Positions 55,264 to 64,000 of a DNA stretch of 64,000 bases are shown here, one piece after another (positions within the stretch are counted from its first letter, which is position 1; every line of letters begins with the position of its first letter). A program made the position numbers and the translations under genes. This stretch comes from Phytopseudomonas dryadis. Lineage in GTDB: Bacteria > Pseudomonadota > Gammaproteobacteria > Pseudomonadales > Pseudomonadaceae. The notes under the pieces were generated by a model. It worked only from the letters and a program-made list of their open reading frames with translations. It was not told the DNA's origin and ran no database searches. The DNA lies in the NCBI RefSeq assembly GCF_004327355.1, contig NZ_QJUM01000018.1, positions 1 through 64,000 on the forward strand, written 5' to 3'.

Positions 55264-57642
55264 ATGAGTAACCATCACCAGGACAAGGCCAGCTTGCTCG
55301 AGCGCCTGATCTTCAACAACCGGCCGGCGGTGATTCTGATCTGCCTGCTGGTCAGCGTCTTCCTGTTCTACCAGGCGACCCAGGTACGGCCCTCGACCAG
55401 TTTCGAGAAGATGATCCCGCTGAGCCATCCCTTCATCCAGAACATGATGGAGCACCGCAACGACCTGGCCAACCTCGGCAATACCGTGCGCATCTCGGTG
55501 CAGGCCAGGAACGGCGACATCTTCAGCCAGTCGTACATGGAGACGCTGCGTCAGATCAATGACGAGGTGTTCTACATCCCGGGCGTCGACCGCTCGGGGC
55601 TGAAGTCGCTGTGGAGCCCCAGCGTGCGCTGGACGGAAGTCACCGAAGAAGGCTTCGCCGGTGGCGAGGTGATTCCGCAGACCTACGATGGCAGCCCGCA
55701 AAGCCTCGAGGAGCTGCGCAGCAACGTGCTCAAGTCCGGGCAGATCGGCCGCCTGGTGGCGAACAACTTCCAGTCGAGCATCATCGACGTACCGCTGCTG
55801 GAGTCCTACCCCGATCCCGAGGACCAGGGGCGCCTGGTCACCCTCGACTACCAGGCCTTTTCCCATCAGCTGGAAGAGAAGATCCGCGACAAGTACCAGG
55901 CGCAGAACCCCGACGTGCAGGTGCACATCATCGGCTTCGCCAAGAAGGTCGGCGACCTGATCGACGGCCTGATCATGGTGGCGCTGTTCTTCGGCGTGGC
56001 GCTGCTGATCACCTTCGTCCTGCTGTACTGGTTCACCTGGTGCATCCGCAGCACCATCGCCGTGCTGATCACCACACTGGTGGCGGTCGGCTGGCAACTG
56101 GGGCTGATGCACACGGTGGGCTTCGGGCTCGACCCGTACTCCATGCTGGTGCCGTTCCTGATCTTCGCCATCGGCATTTCCCACGGCGTGCAGAAGATCA
56201 ACGGCATCGCCCTGCAGTCCAGCGGTGCCGACAACGCCCTGACCGCGGCGCGGCTGACCTTCCGCCAGTTGTTCCTGCCGGGGATGATCGCCATCCTCGC
56301 CGACGCCGTGGGCTTCATCACCCTGTTGCTGATCGATATCGGGGTGATCCGCGAACTGGCCATCGGCGCCTCCATCGGGGTGGCGGTGATCGTCTTCACC
56401 AACCTGATCCTGCTGCCGGTGGCCATCTCCTACATCGGCATCAGCAAGAAGGCGGTGGAGCGCAGCAAGCGCGACGCGGTGTGCGAGCACCCGTTCTGGC
56501 GCCTGCTGTCGAACTTCGCCAATCCGCGGGTGGCGCCGGTTTCCCTGGTCATCGCCCTGGCGGCGGCGGTCGGCGGCTTCTGGTACCAGCAGCAGAACCT
56601 GCAGATCGGCGACCTCGACCAGGGCGCGCCGGAACTGCGTCCGGATTCGCGCTACAACCTCGACAACGACTTCGTCATCCGCAACTACTCGACCAGCTCC
56701 GACGTGCTGGTGGTGATGGTCAAGACCGCGCCGGAGGGTTGTTCCAGCTACGAAGCCATGGCCGCCATGGATGAGCTGATGTGGACGATGGACAACACGC
56801 CCGGGGTGCAGTCGGCGGTTTCCATGGTCAGCGTGTCGCGGCAACTGATCAAGGGCATGAACGAGGGCAACCTGAAATGGGAAACCCTGTCGCGCAACCA
56901 GGATGTGCTGAACAACTCCATCGCCCGCGCCGATGGCCTGTACAACAGTGACTGCTCGGTGGCGCCGGTGCTGGTGTTCCTCGAGGATCACAAGGCCGAA
57001 ACCCTGAAACGGGCGGTGGCGGCGGTGCAGGGCTTCAGCGCCGAGCATGCCTCCGAGGACGTGCAGTTCCTCCTGGCGGCGGGTAACGCCGGTATCGAAG
57101 CGGCGACCAACGAGGTGATCGGCAAGTCCGAGTTGCTGATCCTGATCCTGGTGTACCTGTGCGTCGGCGTCATGTGCATGATCACCTTCCGCTCCTTCGC
57201 CGCGACCCTGTGCATCGTCCTGCCGCTGATCCTCACCTCGATTCTCGGCAACGCCCTGATGGCCTTCCTCGGCATCGGCGTCAAGGTCGCGACCCTGCCG
57301 GTGATCGCCCTCGGCGTGGGCATCGGCGTGGACTACGGCATCTACATCTACAGCCGCCTGGAAACCTTCCTGCGCGCCGGCCTGCCGTTGCAGGAAGCCT
57401 ACTACCAGACCCTGCGCTCTACCGGCAAGGCGGTGCTGTTCACCGGCCTGTGCCTGGCCATCGGCGTCGCCACCTGGATGTTCTCGGCGATCAAGTTCCA
57501 GGCCGACATGGGCCTGATGCTGACCTTCATGTTCATCGTCAACATGTTCGGCGCCCTGTGGCTGCTGCCGGCCCTGGCACGCTTCCTGATCAAGCCGGAG
57601 AAGCTGGCGGGCAAGGCGGGCAACTCGCTGTTCGCCCACTGA
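55264..57642 (+). CDS. RND/MMPL-superfamily transporter
   Basis: The product is 792 aa with twelve membrane segments arranged as two repeats (TM1, large loop, TM2-6, then the same). The sterol-sensing-like blocks are PFLIFAIGISHGVQKINGIA in the first half and VIALGVGIGVDYGIYIYSRL in the second, the latter with an Asp likely used for protons. Such HAE2/MMPL-type proteins move lipids or other hydrophobic compounds across the inner membrane. A terminator follows at once, closing the DUF1302 block. Confidence 0.88.
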   Translation: MSNHHQDKASLLERLIFNNRPAVILICLLVSVFLFYQATQVRPSTSFEKMIPLSHPFIQNMMEHRNDLANLGNTVRISVQARNGDIFSQSYMETLRQINDEVFYIPGVDRSGLKSLWSPSVRWTEVTEEGFAGGEVIPQTYDGSPQSLEELRSNVLKSGQIGRLVANNFQSSIIDVPLLESYPDPEDQGRLVTLDYQAFSHQLEEKIRDKYQAQNPDVQVHIIGFAKKVGDLIDGLIMVALFFGVALLITFVLLYWFTWCIRSTIAVLITTLVAVGWQLGLMHTVGFGLDPYSMLVPFLIFAIGISHGVQKINGIALQSSGADNALTAARLTFRQLFLPGMIAILADAVGFITLLLIDIGVIRELAIGASIGVAVIVFTNLILLPVAISYIGISKKAVERSKRDAVCEHPFWRLLSNFANPRVAPVSLVIALAAAVGGFWYQQQNLQIGDLDQGAPELRPDSRYNLDNDFVIRNYSTSSDVLVVMVKTAPEGCSSYEAMAAMDELMWTMDNTPGVQSAVSMVSVSRQLIKGMNEGNLKWETLSRNQDVLNNSIARADGLYNSDCSVAPVLVFLEDHKAETLKRAVAAVQGFSAEHASEDVQFLLAAGNAGIEAATNEVIGKSELLILILVYLCVGVMCMITFRSFAATLCIVLPLILTSILGNALMAFLGIGVKVATLPVIALGVGIGVDYGIYIYSRLETFLRAGLPLQEAYYQTLRSTGKAVLFTGLCLAIGVATWMFSAIKFQADMGLMLTFMFIVNMFGALWLLPALARFLIKPEKLAGKAGNSLFAH

Positions 57643-57657
57643 GCGGCGCCATGAAAT

Positions 57658-57680
57658 CCGCGGCCTGGCCGCGGTTTTTT
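57658..57680 (+). terminator. Intrinsic terminator after the RND gene
   Basis: CCGCGGCC-T-GGCCGCGG is followed by TTTTTT, a textbook rho-independent terminator 15 bp after the RND stop. Confidence 0.9.
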
Positions 57681-57768
57681 ATGCGCCCGGCACGTGTATT
57701 TCCTTCAATACCGGTGCGGTTTCACTGGGTAATTTCAGAGGCCTCGAGCATGCCGAATGGAGTTATCG

Positions 57769-58356
57769 ATGAACCTGTTCCTGTCCATGGCGGCCTTTGC
57801 GTTGGCCGCTTCTATTTCTCCCGGCCCGGTCAATCTGGTTTCCCTCGGTGCGGGGGCGCGGCATGGTTTGCGCGTGGCGTTGCGGCATGTCGCTGGCGCG
57901 ACCCTGGGGTTCATCCTGCTGCTGGTGCTGGTCGGCCTGGGGTTGCACGAGGTGTTGTCGCAATGGCCCTGGCTGACCCGGGGCATCCGCTTGGCCGGTG
58001 TGGTTTTCCTGCTGTACATGGCCTGGCGGCTGGCCGCTGACGACGGGGCGTTGCAGCCGGGCGACGGCGTGCGGGTCGCCTCGTTTCTGCACGGGGCGTT
58101 GATGCAGTGGCTCAATCCCAAGGCCTGGCTGGCCGCGATCGCTGGCATGGGGGCCTTCGTCGCCGATGGCGACGTGTTGCTGGTCTGGCAGTTCGCGGCG
58201 ATCTATGGCGTGGTCTGCTACCTGTCGCTGGCCTGCTGGGCCTACGCCGGCACCTGCCTGCGGCCCTGTCTGCAGGAGGCGCGCAGGGTGCGGGTGTTCA
58301 ATCGGGTTCTGGCTGGGCTGCTGGTCGGTAGCGCGGTATATCTATTACTGGTTTGA
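57769..58356 (+). CDS. LysE/RhtB-family exporter
   Basis: The product is 195 aa with six membrane segments. ASISPGPVNLVSLGAGARHG is the family N-terminal signature, and LHGALMQWLNPKAWLAAIAG matches the NPK block. These proteins export amino acids or related metabolites. GGAG lies seven bases before the ATG at 57769. The AraC gene beyond the repeats is the type of regulator often paired with LysE exporters, here convergent rather than divergent. Confidence 0.9.
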   Translation: MNLFLSMAAFALAASISPGPVNLVSLGAGARHGLRVALRHVAGATLGFILLLVLVGLGLHEVLSQWPWLTRGIRLAGVVFLLYMAWRLAADDGALQPGDGVRVASFLHGALMQWLNPKAWLAAIAGMGAFVADGDVLLVWQFAAIYGVVCYLSLACWAYAGTCLRPCLQEARRVRVFNRVLAGLLVGSAVYLLLV

Positions 58357-58717
58357 GTCGGGGTGGTTGGTGCCGGTGGAAGAAAAGAGCGTCTTCCACC
58401 CTACAGGATCCAGCAATCAGCGCGCAGAATTGCCACATGTGCGTAGGAGCCGCGACCCCGCGGCGAATGGCGGCCATACCGCGATTCTTGCAGGATGGCC
58501 ATGATCGCATCGCGCCGGGGGCGACGCTCCTACGCGGTCGGTGGTGTGCCGCGATCCCGTGGGAGCCGCGACCCCGCGGCGAATGGTGGCCATACCGCGA
58601 TTCTTGCAGGATGGCCTCAATCGCATCGCGCCGGGGGCGACGCTCCTACTTGTCAGCCATGGCTGCGAACGGGCTCTTACAGGCCAAGAATCAAGACGGT
58701 ATCCACGATTCTTGGCT
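58357..58717. other. 361-bp convergent gap filled by two palindromes
   Basis: It holds two GTAGGAGC-family units (58442-58533, 58559-58649). No other feature is seen. Confidence 0.65.
58442..58649. repeat. Two GTAGGAGC-family palindromes, 117 bp apart
   Basis: Units at 58442-58533 and 58559-58649 have arms GTAGGAGCCGCGACCCCGCG and CGCCGGGGGCGACGCTCCTA. They are near identical to each other and may help terminate both convergent transcripts. Confidence 0.85.
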
Positions 58718-59554
58718 TCAACCGCGGTATTGGCCCGGCGTTGCCGCCAGAAATTGCTTGAAGGTGCGCTGGAAATGTGCCTGGTCGGCGAAGCCGGCTT
58801 CCAGGGCGACTTCGGCCAGTGGAGCGCCGCTCTTCAGGCGGGCGTGGGCGAACTGGATGCGGCGGTTGAGCAGGTAGGCGTGGGGCGTCATGCCGTAGCG
58901 TCGCTTGAAGCCGCGAATCAGCTGCGAGGGCGACAGCTGTGCGGCCTCACACAGGGTGTCGAGGCTGAGCGTTGCGCCGCAGTGCCGATGAATCAGGCGG
59001 GCGGCCTGTTCCAGCCGTGGGTTGATGTCGTCGCCACTGTCGCCTTCGAGGGCCAGCCGTTCCAGCGCCAGGCTGAAGAAGGCCGTGGCCTGGGCGGCCT
59101 TGGCGCTCGAGTCGAGCGCAGGGGCGAGCAGCATTTCCCCTAGCTGCAGCAAACGCTGGTACAGCTCGTTATCCTCGCTGGCGATGCAGGCGAAGCGCTG
59201 GAAACTGGGGGTGTCGGCCAGCCCCCGGGCGTGTTGCAGGCGCCCCAGCCACTGCGGGTCGACGTACAGCATCAGGTACGACCAGGGCTCGCCGTCGATG
59301 GGATTGCAGGCATGCACATCGCCCGGGTTCATCAGCACCACGGTGCCTTGGCTGACGAACTGGTCGACGTCGCGGTTGCTGTAGGTGCTCTGGCCGCGGG
59401 TGATGGCGCCGATGGAGAAGATCTCGTGGGCATGCCGCCCGTAGCAGACCTGGCGGCCATCCTCGATCGAGCGCAGTTCGATGAAGGGCAGGGCGGCGTC
59501 GCGCCAGAAGCGCGGGACGATGGCTTGTTTGGGTGTGTGGTCTCGATGTTTCAT
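58718..59554 (-). CDS. AraC-family transcriptional regulator
   Basis: The product is 278 aa. The N-terminal cupin has RHAHEIFSIGAITRGQSTYS and NPGDVHACNPIDGEPW. The C-terminal HTH pair reads LCEAAQLSPSQLIRGFKRRYG and VALEAGFADQAHFQRTFKQF, ending TPGQYRG. This group senses amino acids or amines and controls LysE-type exporters, so the neighbouring exporter is the likely target. Confidence 0.88.
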   Translation of the reverse strand: MKHRDHTPKQAIVPRFWRDAALPFIELRSIEDGRQVCYGRHAHEIFSIGAITRGQSTYSNRDVDQFVSQGTVVLMNPGDVHACNPIDGEPWSYLMLYVDPQWLGRLQHARGLADTPSFQRFACIASEDNELYQRLLQLGEMLLAPALDSSAKAAQATAFFSLALERLALEGDSGDDINPRLEQAARLIHRHCGATLSLDTLCEAAQLSPSQLIRGFKRRYGMTPHAYLLNRRIQFAHARLKSGAPLAEVALEAGFADQAHFQRTFKQFLAATPGQYRG

Positions 59555-59558
59555 GATT

Positions 59559-59598
59559 AGCTTCCAGCTTCCAGCTTCCAGCTTCCAGCTTATAGCTG
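59559..59598. repeat. CTTCCAG tandem repeat
   Basis: AGCTTCC is repeated about five times in a row and is followed by AGCTTATAGCTGCT. It is a simple 7-8 bp tandem version of the AAGCTTCAAGC family found at 17.5 and 47.1 kb, and lies between the AraC start and the batD stop. Confidence 0.7.
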
Positions 59599-59608
59599 CT
59601 GTAGGCCA

Positions 59609-61252
59609 TTAACGTGGATACAAGGGCGGCAGTGAACCGCTGTCCTGGCTGTTGTCCTGCACCGCTTCGGCGGCGGGCAGGTCGCCGATGGCCTGCCACA
59701 GCTGGGCGCCTTGCCAGTGCAGCCCGCTTTCGCTGTAGAGCGCGCCGTTGAGGCCGTCCAGGGCTTCCGACAGGGGCGCGAAGCGCGCCGCCATGTCGGC
59801 CAGGGTTTCCGGTTGCTGGCGGGCCCAGGCGTCGAGGGCCTGGCGGGTCGCCTGGGTGTCGTTGGCCAGGCAGGCGCGCTTGAGGTCGTCGAGCAGGGTT
59901 CGCGGGCTGGGTCCGCTCTGGGCCACGCGCTGGATGGCCGGCTGGCGCCGGGCATGCCACCAGAGGCCGAAGCCGAGCAGGGTGGTGAGGGCGAGCAGGG
60001 CACTGCTCAACTGCCAGGGCCAGAGGCGGGCGTCACTGCGGGCGTCGCTGTCGCCGCGCGTCGCTTCGACCGGCACCACGGCGTCCAGGCTGGGGTCGGC
60101 CGCCACGTCGATACTGCGGCCCGGCAGGCTGGTGCGTTCCAGGCGGTCTTCATGGGTGTTCCACCACACCACCTCGACCTTGGGCAGCTCGAGACGCCCG
60201 TCGCGGCCGGGCACCAGGGCTTCGCGTTCCTCACGGCTGCCGATCAGCCCGCGCTCGTTGGCCTGGTTGCTCAGTTGCGGCTGATCCGGGTAGCGGCGCA
60301 GGCCGTCCACGTCGGTCGTCGGCAGGGGCGGCAACTGGGCGCTGGACAGGCCATCGGCCTTGAGCATCAGGCTGCGGGTCAGGGAGTCGCCGACCTTGGC
60401 CTGGGTCGGCTCCGGGTTCCAGGCTTCGGCCAGGCTCAGGGCCCGTGCCGGCAGCCAGGGCGCATCGGCCGGGTAGTCGGCGGGCTTGGCCTTGACCGTC
60501 AGCGGGATTTCCGGCGATTTGACCCGGGTCACCTTGCCCGGGCGTGGGCCGAACGGCAGGTAGTCGTTGCGGTTGGAGCGGTCGACCAGGGTGGCGCTGA
60601 AGACCTGGCCCGGGATGATCAACTGCCCGCTTTTCTGCGCGAAGATGGCGTAGCGCAGCTCGATCACGCCATGGCGTACGCCGCCGATGTCCTGCTCGAA
60701 GGTGCGTGGCTCGCCGAGGGATTCGACCCGGGCGTCGGCGATCTCCAGCGGCGTCAGGCTGCTGTCGTCGTAGAGCGATACGGAATGGTAGATACGCAGG
60801 GTGAGTACGCTTTGCGCCTGCACGTAGACGCTTTCGTGATCCAGACTGGCGTCGATGAACACCGGCGCCATCTGTTCCTCGGCCGTGTGGCTGCCGGATT
60901 CGAGTACGTGCAGGCTGATCGGCTGGCTCTGCAGGTCGCCGAGCTGCAAGGGCGGTATCACCACGTAGCCGCTGTGGCGTGGCTGCAGGGTGACGATCCA
61001 GCGCGTGGTGGCCCGGGCGGCACCGCTGAGGCTGGTGAGACGGTTGACCTGGCGCGTGCCGAGCACGTCGAACAGCTCGTTGAGCGGGTTCAGGTCGGGC
61101 TTGCCGAACAGGGTGACGTCATCCGACTCCAGGGTCAGGTCGACCGTTTCGCCGAGGTTGAGGCGCGTACGGTCGACGCTGGCGAGGAGGTTCTGCGCGC
61201 CGGCCTGAAACGCCAGCAGGCAGAGAAGCAGGGTGCAGAGCAGGCGGTTCAT
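59609..61252 (-). CDS. BatD-like protein (aerotolerance operon)
   Basis: The product is 547 aa. A signal peptide (LLCLLAFQAGA) leads into beta-sandwich repeats (TRLNLGETVDLTLES, HSGYVVIPPLQLGDLQS, QKSGQLIIPGQVFSATL). A membrane segment is near residue 430 (SSALLALTTLLGFGLWWHA) and a cytoplasmic tail follows. It overlaps the VWA-TPR gene (ATGA). Bat proteins form an inner-membrane complex linked to oxidative-stress tolerance in Bacteroides; the role in pseudomonads is less clear. Confidence 0.87.
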   Translation of the reverse strand: MNRLLCTLLLCLLAFQAGAQNLLASVDRTRLNLGETVDLTLESDDVTLFGKPDLNPLNELFDVLGTRQVNRLTSLSGAARATTRWIVTLQPRHSGYVVIPPLQLGDLQSQPISLHVLESGSHTAEEQMAPVFIDASLDHESVYVQAQSVLTLRIYHSVSLYDDSSLTPLEIADARVESLGEPRTFEQDIGGVRHGVIELRYAIFAQKSGQLIIPGQVFSATLVDRSNRNDYLPFGPRPGKVTRVKSPEIPLTVKAKPADYPADAPWLPARALSLAEAWNPEPTQAKVGDSLTRSLMLKADGLSSAQLPPLPTTDVDGLRRYPDQPQLSNQANERGLIGSREEREALVPGRDGRLELPKVEVVWWNTHEDRLERTSLPGRSIDVAADPSLDAVVPVEATRGDSDARSDARLWPWQLSSALLALTTLLGFGLWWHARRQPAIQRVAQSGPSPRTLLDDLKRACLANDTQATRQALDAWARQQPETLADMAARFAPLSEALDGLNGALYSESGLHWQGAQLWQAIGDLPAAEAVQDNSQDSGSLPPLYPR

Positions 61253-62997
61253 CGTGACTGTTCCTGACGCTGTTGCTGTTCATACCAGAATTTTCGCCGC
61301 AGCAGTTCGCCCGGGTCGTCGGGGATCTGTCGCAGCCACTGTTCCAGGGCCTGGCGCCGTTCATCGTCCAGCGGCGTATCGCCGTCCTGCGCGTCGCCGC
61401 TGCCGGACGGGGTGGCCGGTGCGCTGTCGGCGGGCTGCCCGCTGGTTGCCGGGGCGGCCGTCTGCGGGGCCTCGGCAGCGCTGGGGTCGCTCTGGTTCGC
61501 CCCCGGCTGGGTCGACTCGCTGCCTTCGCCCGGGCTGGACGGCTGTTGCGGCTGGCCGGGCGGATTGTCCTCCGCAGCGGGCTGGCCGTCCTGGTTCTGT
61601 TGGCTGCTCTGTTGCTGCTCGCGCTGACGCAGCAGCGCTTCGACCAGGGCCTTGTTGTGCTGCGCCGGCAGCAGGTCCGGCTGCAGTTCCAGGGCGCGAT
61701 TGTAGGCGTCCAGCGCTGCTTCAAGTTCGTTGCTGTGGGCCAGGGCGTTGCCCCGGTTGTACAACGATGGCGCACTGTCGTCCGCGGCGAACTGCTCGGC
61801 GGCGGCGGCATAATCGCCGGCCTGGTACAGGGCCAGGCCACGCCATTGCGGGTCCTTGAAACGTTCGGCGGCTTCTTTCGGGCGTTGTGCTTCGAGCAGG
61901 CGCTGGCCCTGCTGGTCGGGGCGTAGCCAGAGGTCGTCGAAGCTGAAGGCGTAGCCCGCTTGCGGCGCGCTCAGGAGCAGCAGCGGCAGGCCCAGCAGCC
62001 AGCCGCGACGACCGGCGCAGGCCGCCAGCAGGAGCAGTGGCAGGAGCAGCCAGTGGCCCTGGTCGGCCCAGGTTCGCAGTTGGGTCTTCTGGCCGTTGTC
62101 GCGCATCTGCGATGGCCCGTCGAGCAGGCCCAGGTTGCGCAGATCCCGTTCGTCGATGCTGACCGGCTGGTAGCGGCCGCCGAGGTCGCTGGCGAAACGG
62201 CTCAGGGTGGCGCTGTCCAGGCGCGGTATGAGGATCGCGCCCTGCTCGTCCTTCATGAAGGTGCCGTCTTCCTGGACGATGGGCGCGCCTTCGTTGCTGC
62301 CCACACCGAGGATGTGCAGGCGTGCGCCACGGCTGCCGAGGGCCTGGCGAATACCCTGGCGTTCCTGCTGATCCAGGCTGCTGGCGATCAGCAGCAGGCG
62401 CCCCTGGCCCTGGGCGCCGCCGGCGAGCAGTTCGAGGGCCTTGGCCACGGCCAGATCGGCGCGCTGGCCGGCTTCGGGCATGATCGACGGCTTCAGCGCT
62501 TCGAGCAGGTTGCGGCTGGTGGCCAGGTCGTCCGACAGCGGCACCACGGCATGGGCGCTGCCGGCGTAGACGACGATGGCGGTCTGTGCGTCGCCACGCG
62601 CCTGCAGCAGGTCGAGCAGTTTACGCCGTGCCTGGCTCAGGCGGTTCGGCGAGGCATCGCTGGCGAGCATCTGCGGTGTCAGCTCGAGCATCACCACCAG
62701 CGGGTCGGCGGGTTTCAGGTCGTTCTGTTCCACGCGCTGCCAGCTGGGGCCGAGCAGGGCCAGCACGGCCAGCAGCCAGGCCAGGCCGAGGGCGATCCAG
62801 GGCAGCCGGCTGCCGCGGCCCTGGCCACCGCGCAGGAGCACGGCATGAAAGGCCGGGGGCAGCAGCGTCTGCCAGCGGCCGCTGCGTTTTTCCCGGTGCG
62901 CCAGCTGCCACAGCAGCCAGGCCATCAGGGGCAGCAGGAGCAGCCAGGCGGGGCGCAGCCAGTGTGGCCAGAGGGCGGACAGCATCGCTTCGATCAT
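61249..62997 (-). CDS. VWA-TPR protein (BatB-BatC fusion type)
   Basis: The product is 582 aa. Two N-terminal membrane segments precede a von Willebrand A domain (about 90-280), then two or three more membrane segments near 310-350. A TPR region follows (YQAGDYAAAAEQFAA, YNRGNALAHSNELEAALDAY), then a Gln/Pro/Ser-rich low-complexity tail. The VWA metal site normally reads DxSxS; here it is LELTPQM, so metal binding is probably lost. The gene overlaps both neighbours by ATGA. Confidence 0.87.
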   Translation of the reverse strand: MIEAMLSALWPHWLRPAWLLLLPLMAWLLWQLAHREKRSGRWQTLLPPAFHAVLLRGGQGRGSRLPWIALGLAWLLAVLALLGPSWQRVEQNDLKPADPLVVMLELTPQMLASDASPNRLSQARRKLLDLLQARGDAQTAIVVYAGSAHAVVPLSDDLATSRNLLEALKPSIMPEAGQRADLAVAKALELLAGGAQGQGRLLLIASSLDQQERQGIRQALGSRGARLHILGVGSNEGAPIVQEDGTFMKDEQGAILIPRLDSATLSRFASDLGGRYQPVSIDERDLRNLGLLDGPSQMRDNGQKTQLRTWADQGHWLLLPLLLLAACAGRRGWLLGLPLLLLSAPQAGYAFSFDDLWLRPDQQGQRLLEAQRPKEAAERFKDPQWRGLALYQAGDYAAAAEQFAADDSAPSLYNRGNALAHSNELEAALDAYNRALELQPDLLPAQHNKALVEALLRQREQQQSSQQNQDGQPAAEDNPPGQPQQPSSPGEGSESTQPGANQSDPSAAEAPQTAAPATSGQPADSAPATPSGSGDAQDGDTPLDDERRQALEQWLRQIPDDPGELLRRKFWYEQQQRQEQSR

Positions 62998-64000
62998 GAT
63001 GGCTTGCGCCCCAGCCGTTGCAGCGCCCGCCGGGCCTGCTGGCGCAGTTGCGGCCAGAGGCTGCGCAGCGCCAGGATCAGGCTGAGCAGCACGGCGGCGC
63101 CCAGCGGCCAGGGATAGAGCGCCAGGGCGGGGCGCGCCAGGGTCGGTTGCTGGGCGACCGGTTCGAGGCGGTCGAGGGTGGCTTCGATGGCCTGCAGCTC
63201 GTCGCGGTCGCGGGCGCGGAAATATTCGCCGCCGGTCAGCTCGGCGATGCCGCGCAGGGTCGGCTCATCCAGGTCCAGCCCGGGGTTGAAGCCGAACATG
63301 CCGAAGGCGCCAGCCTGCTGCGGATCGGCGCCGATGCCGATGGGGTAGATCTTCACGCCTTGCTCGGCGGCCAGGCGGGCCGCGGTCATCGGCTCGATCT
63401 CGCCGCCATTGTTGGCGCCGTCGGTGATCAGCACCAGCACGCGGCTGTTCGCCGGACGCAGGCGCAGGCGTTTGACCGCCAGGCCGATGGCGTCGCCGAT
63501 GGCGGTGTTGTTGCCGGCGATGCCGATCACCGCCTCGTCGAGCCAGGTGCGCACGGCCTGACGGTCGAAGGTCAGTGGCGCCTGCAGGTAGGCCTGGCTG
63601 CCGAACAGGATCAGGCCGACCCGGTCGCCGCTGCGGCCGATGATGAAATCGCCGAGCAGGTGCTTGACCAGGGTCAGGCGGCTGACCGCTTCGTCGTCCC
63701 AACGCATGTCGGCGTAATCCATGGAGCCCGAGACGTCCACCGCCACCAGCAGGTCGCGCCCGCTGGCCGGCAACGGCAGGGGCTCGCCGACCCATTCAGG
63801 ACGGGCGCTGGCGGTGAGCAGCAACAGCCACAGCAGGGTGAAATGCAGCTGCTTTTTCCACGGCGGCAACTGCAGGCGCGCGCGGCGTCCGCTGAGGCTC
63901 TCCAGTTCGGCGAGAAAAGCGACCTGCAGCGCCGCCTCGCCACTGTCGGCGACGGGCAAGGCCAGACGCAGCAGCCAGGGCAGTGGCGCGAGCAGGAAGA
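62994..64000 (-). CDS. VWA-domain protein BatA (5' end beyond the window)
   Basis: At least 335 residues are visible; the start lies past the right edge. The sequence begins within a hydrophobic segment, has another at about WLLLLTASARP, then a VWA domain with an intact metal site (AVDVSGSMDYADM, TAIGDAIGLA, ITDGANNGGE). A C-terminal membrane segment follows (LGAAVLLSLILAL). With the next two genes it forms batA-batB/C-batD. Confidence 0.9.
   Translation of the reverse strand, partial: FLLAPLPWLLRLALPVADSGEAALQVAFLAELESLSGRRARLQLPPWKKQLHFTLLWLLLLTASARPEWVGEPLPLPASGRDLLVAVDVSGSMDYADMRWDDEAVSRLTLVKHLLGDFIIGRSGDRVGLILFGSQAYLQAPLTFDRQAVRTWLDEAVIGIAGNNTAIGDAIGLAVKRLRLRPANSRVLVLITDGANNGGEIEPMTAARLAAEQGVKIYPIGIGADPQQAGAFGMFGFNPGLDLDEPTLRGIAELTGGEYFRARDRDELQAIEATLDRLEPVAQQPTLARPALALYPWPLGAAVLLSLILALRSLWPQLRQQARRALQRLGRKPS

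Noticed and set aside
55123..57639. Long minus-strand frame opposite the RND transporter gene
   Set aside because: Composition is dominated by His, Gln, Asp and Arg as expected from the complement of a membrane-protein gene; no start signal or family match.
59559..59598. CRISPR or phase-variable promoter from the CTTCCAG tandem repeat
   Set aside because: The repeat is only 7-8 bp per unit and lies between gene ends; no promoter elements flank it.

Overview
The window is 64 kb of GC-rich bacterial chromosome that reads as Pseudomonas. Supporting signs are an mvaA/mvaB pair of Pseudomonas mevalonii type, a sulfonate/sulfone block with a SfnR-type regulator, tauABC, a DUF1302/DUF1329/Ycf48-like/RND block, the Bat (VWA) operon, several dispersed palindromic repeats, and -24/-12 (sigma-54) promoters. 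I saw no rRNA, tRNA, CRISPR array, IS element or prophage. The species cannot be fixed from the sequence alone.

Layout. 0.1-8.0 kb: a MocR-type regulator diverges from a mevalonate-catabolism operon (mvaA, mvaB, a CaiB-type CoA-transferase, two half-size hot-dog hydratases, and a divergent TctA-like permease with a small membrane partner). Together these could import and activate a branched C6 acid and turn it into HMG-CoA, then acetoacetate and acetyl-CoA. 8.0-14.6 kb: a 176-bp palindromic element, a Qnr/McbG-like pentapeptide protein, a bdcA-like SDR with an MFS pump and a divergent TetR regulator, an exported hydrolase, an HTH regulator interrupted by an amber codon, and an SDR with a Tat-like leader. 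14.6-19 kb: acetyl-CoA acetyltransferase with a possible CoA-transferase relic upstream, a lipid A acyltransferase and a patatin.

19.1-28.9 kb is a sulfur-scavenging block. An FMN reductase, a DszC/SfnC-like monooxygenase, SfnR, an SsuD/MsuD-like monooxygenase and an amidohydrolase are read leftward from a sigma-54 promoter. A serine acetyltransferase diverges from it, and tauABC (no tauD in the window) follows. A 28-codon ORF with a strong ribosome binding site lies at 28.77 kb. 29.2-35.4 kb is an eight-gene, mostly ATGA-coupled metal-uptake operon (PepSY membrane protein, three unfamiliar anchored or periplasmic proteins, ABC transporter, and a second degenerate binding protein).

35.6-50 kb is mostly housekeeping: AraC regulator, fadH, a coiled-coil protein, a PLP deaminase-like enzyme, a tandem array of 116-bp repeats, DUF1853, nadK, a phosphoesterase, glpG, DUF1315, DUF2797 and pepN. 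50.5-57.6 kb is a DUF1302-DUF1329-Ycf48-like-RND set behind a good sigma-54 promoter, likely an envelope system for a hydrophobic substrate. 57.7-64 kb holds a LysE exporter, an AraC regulator and the 3' part of a Bat operon (batD, a VWA-TPR protein and batA, which runs off the right edge).
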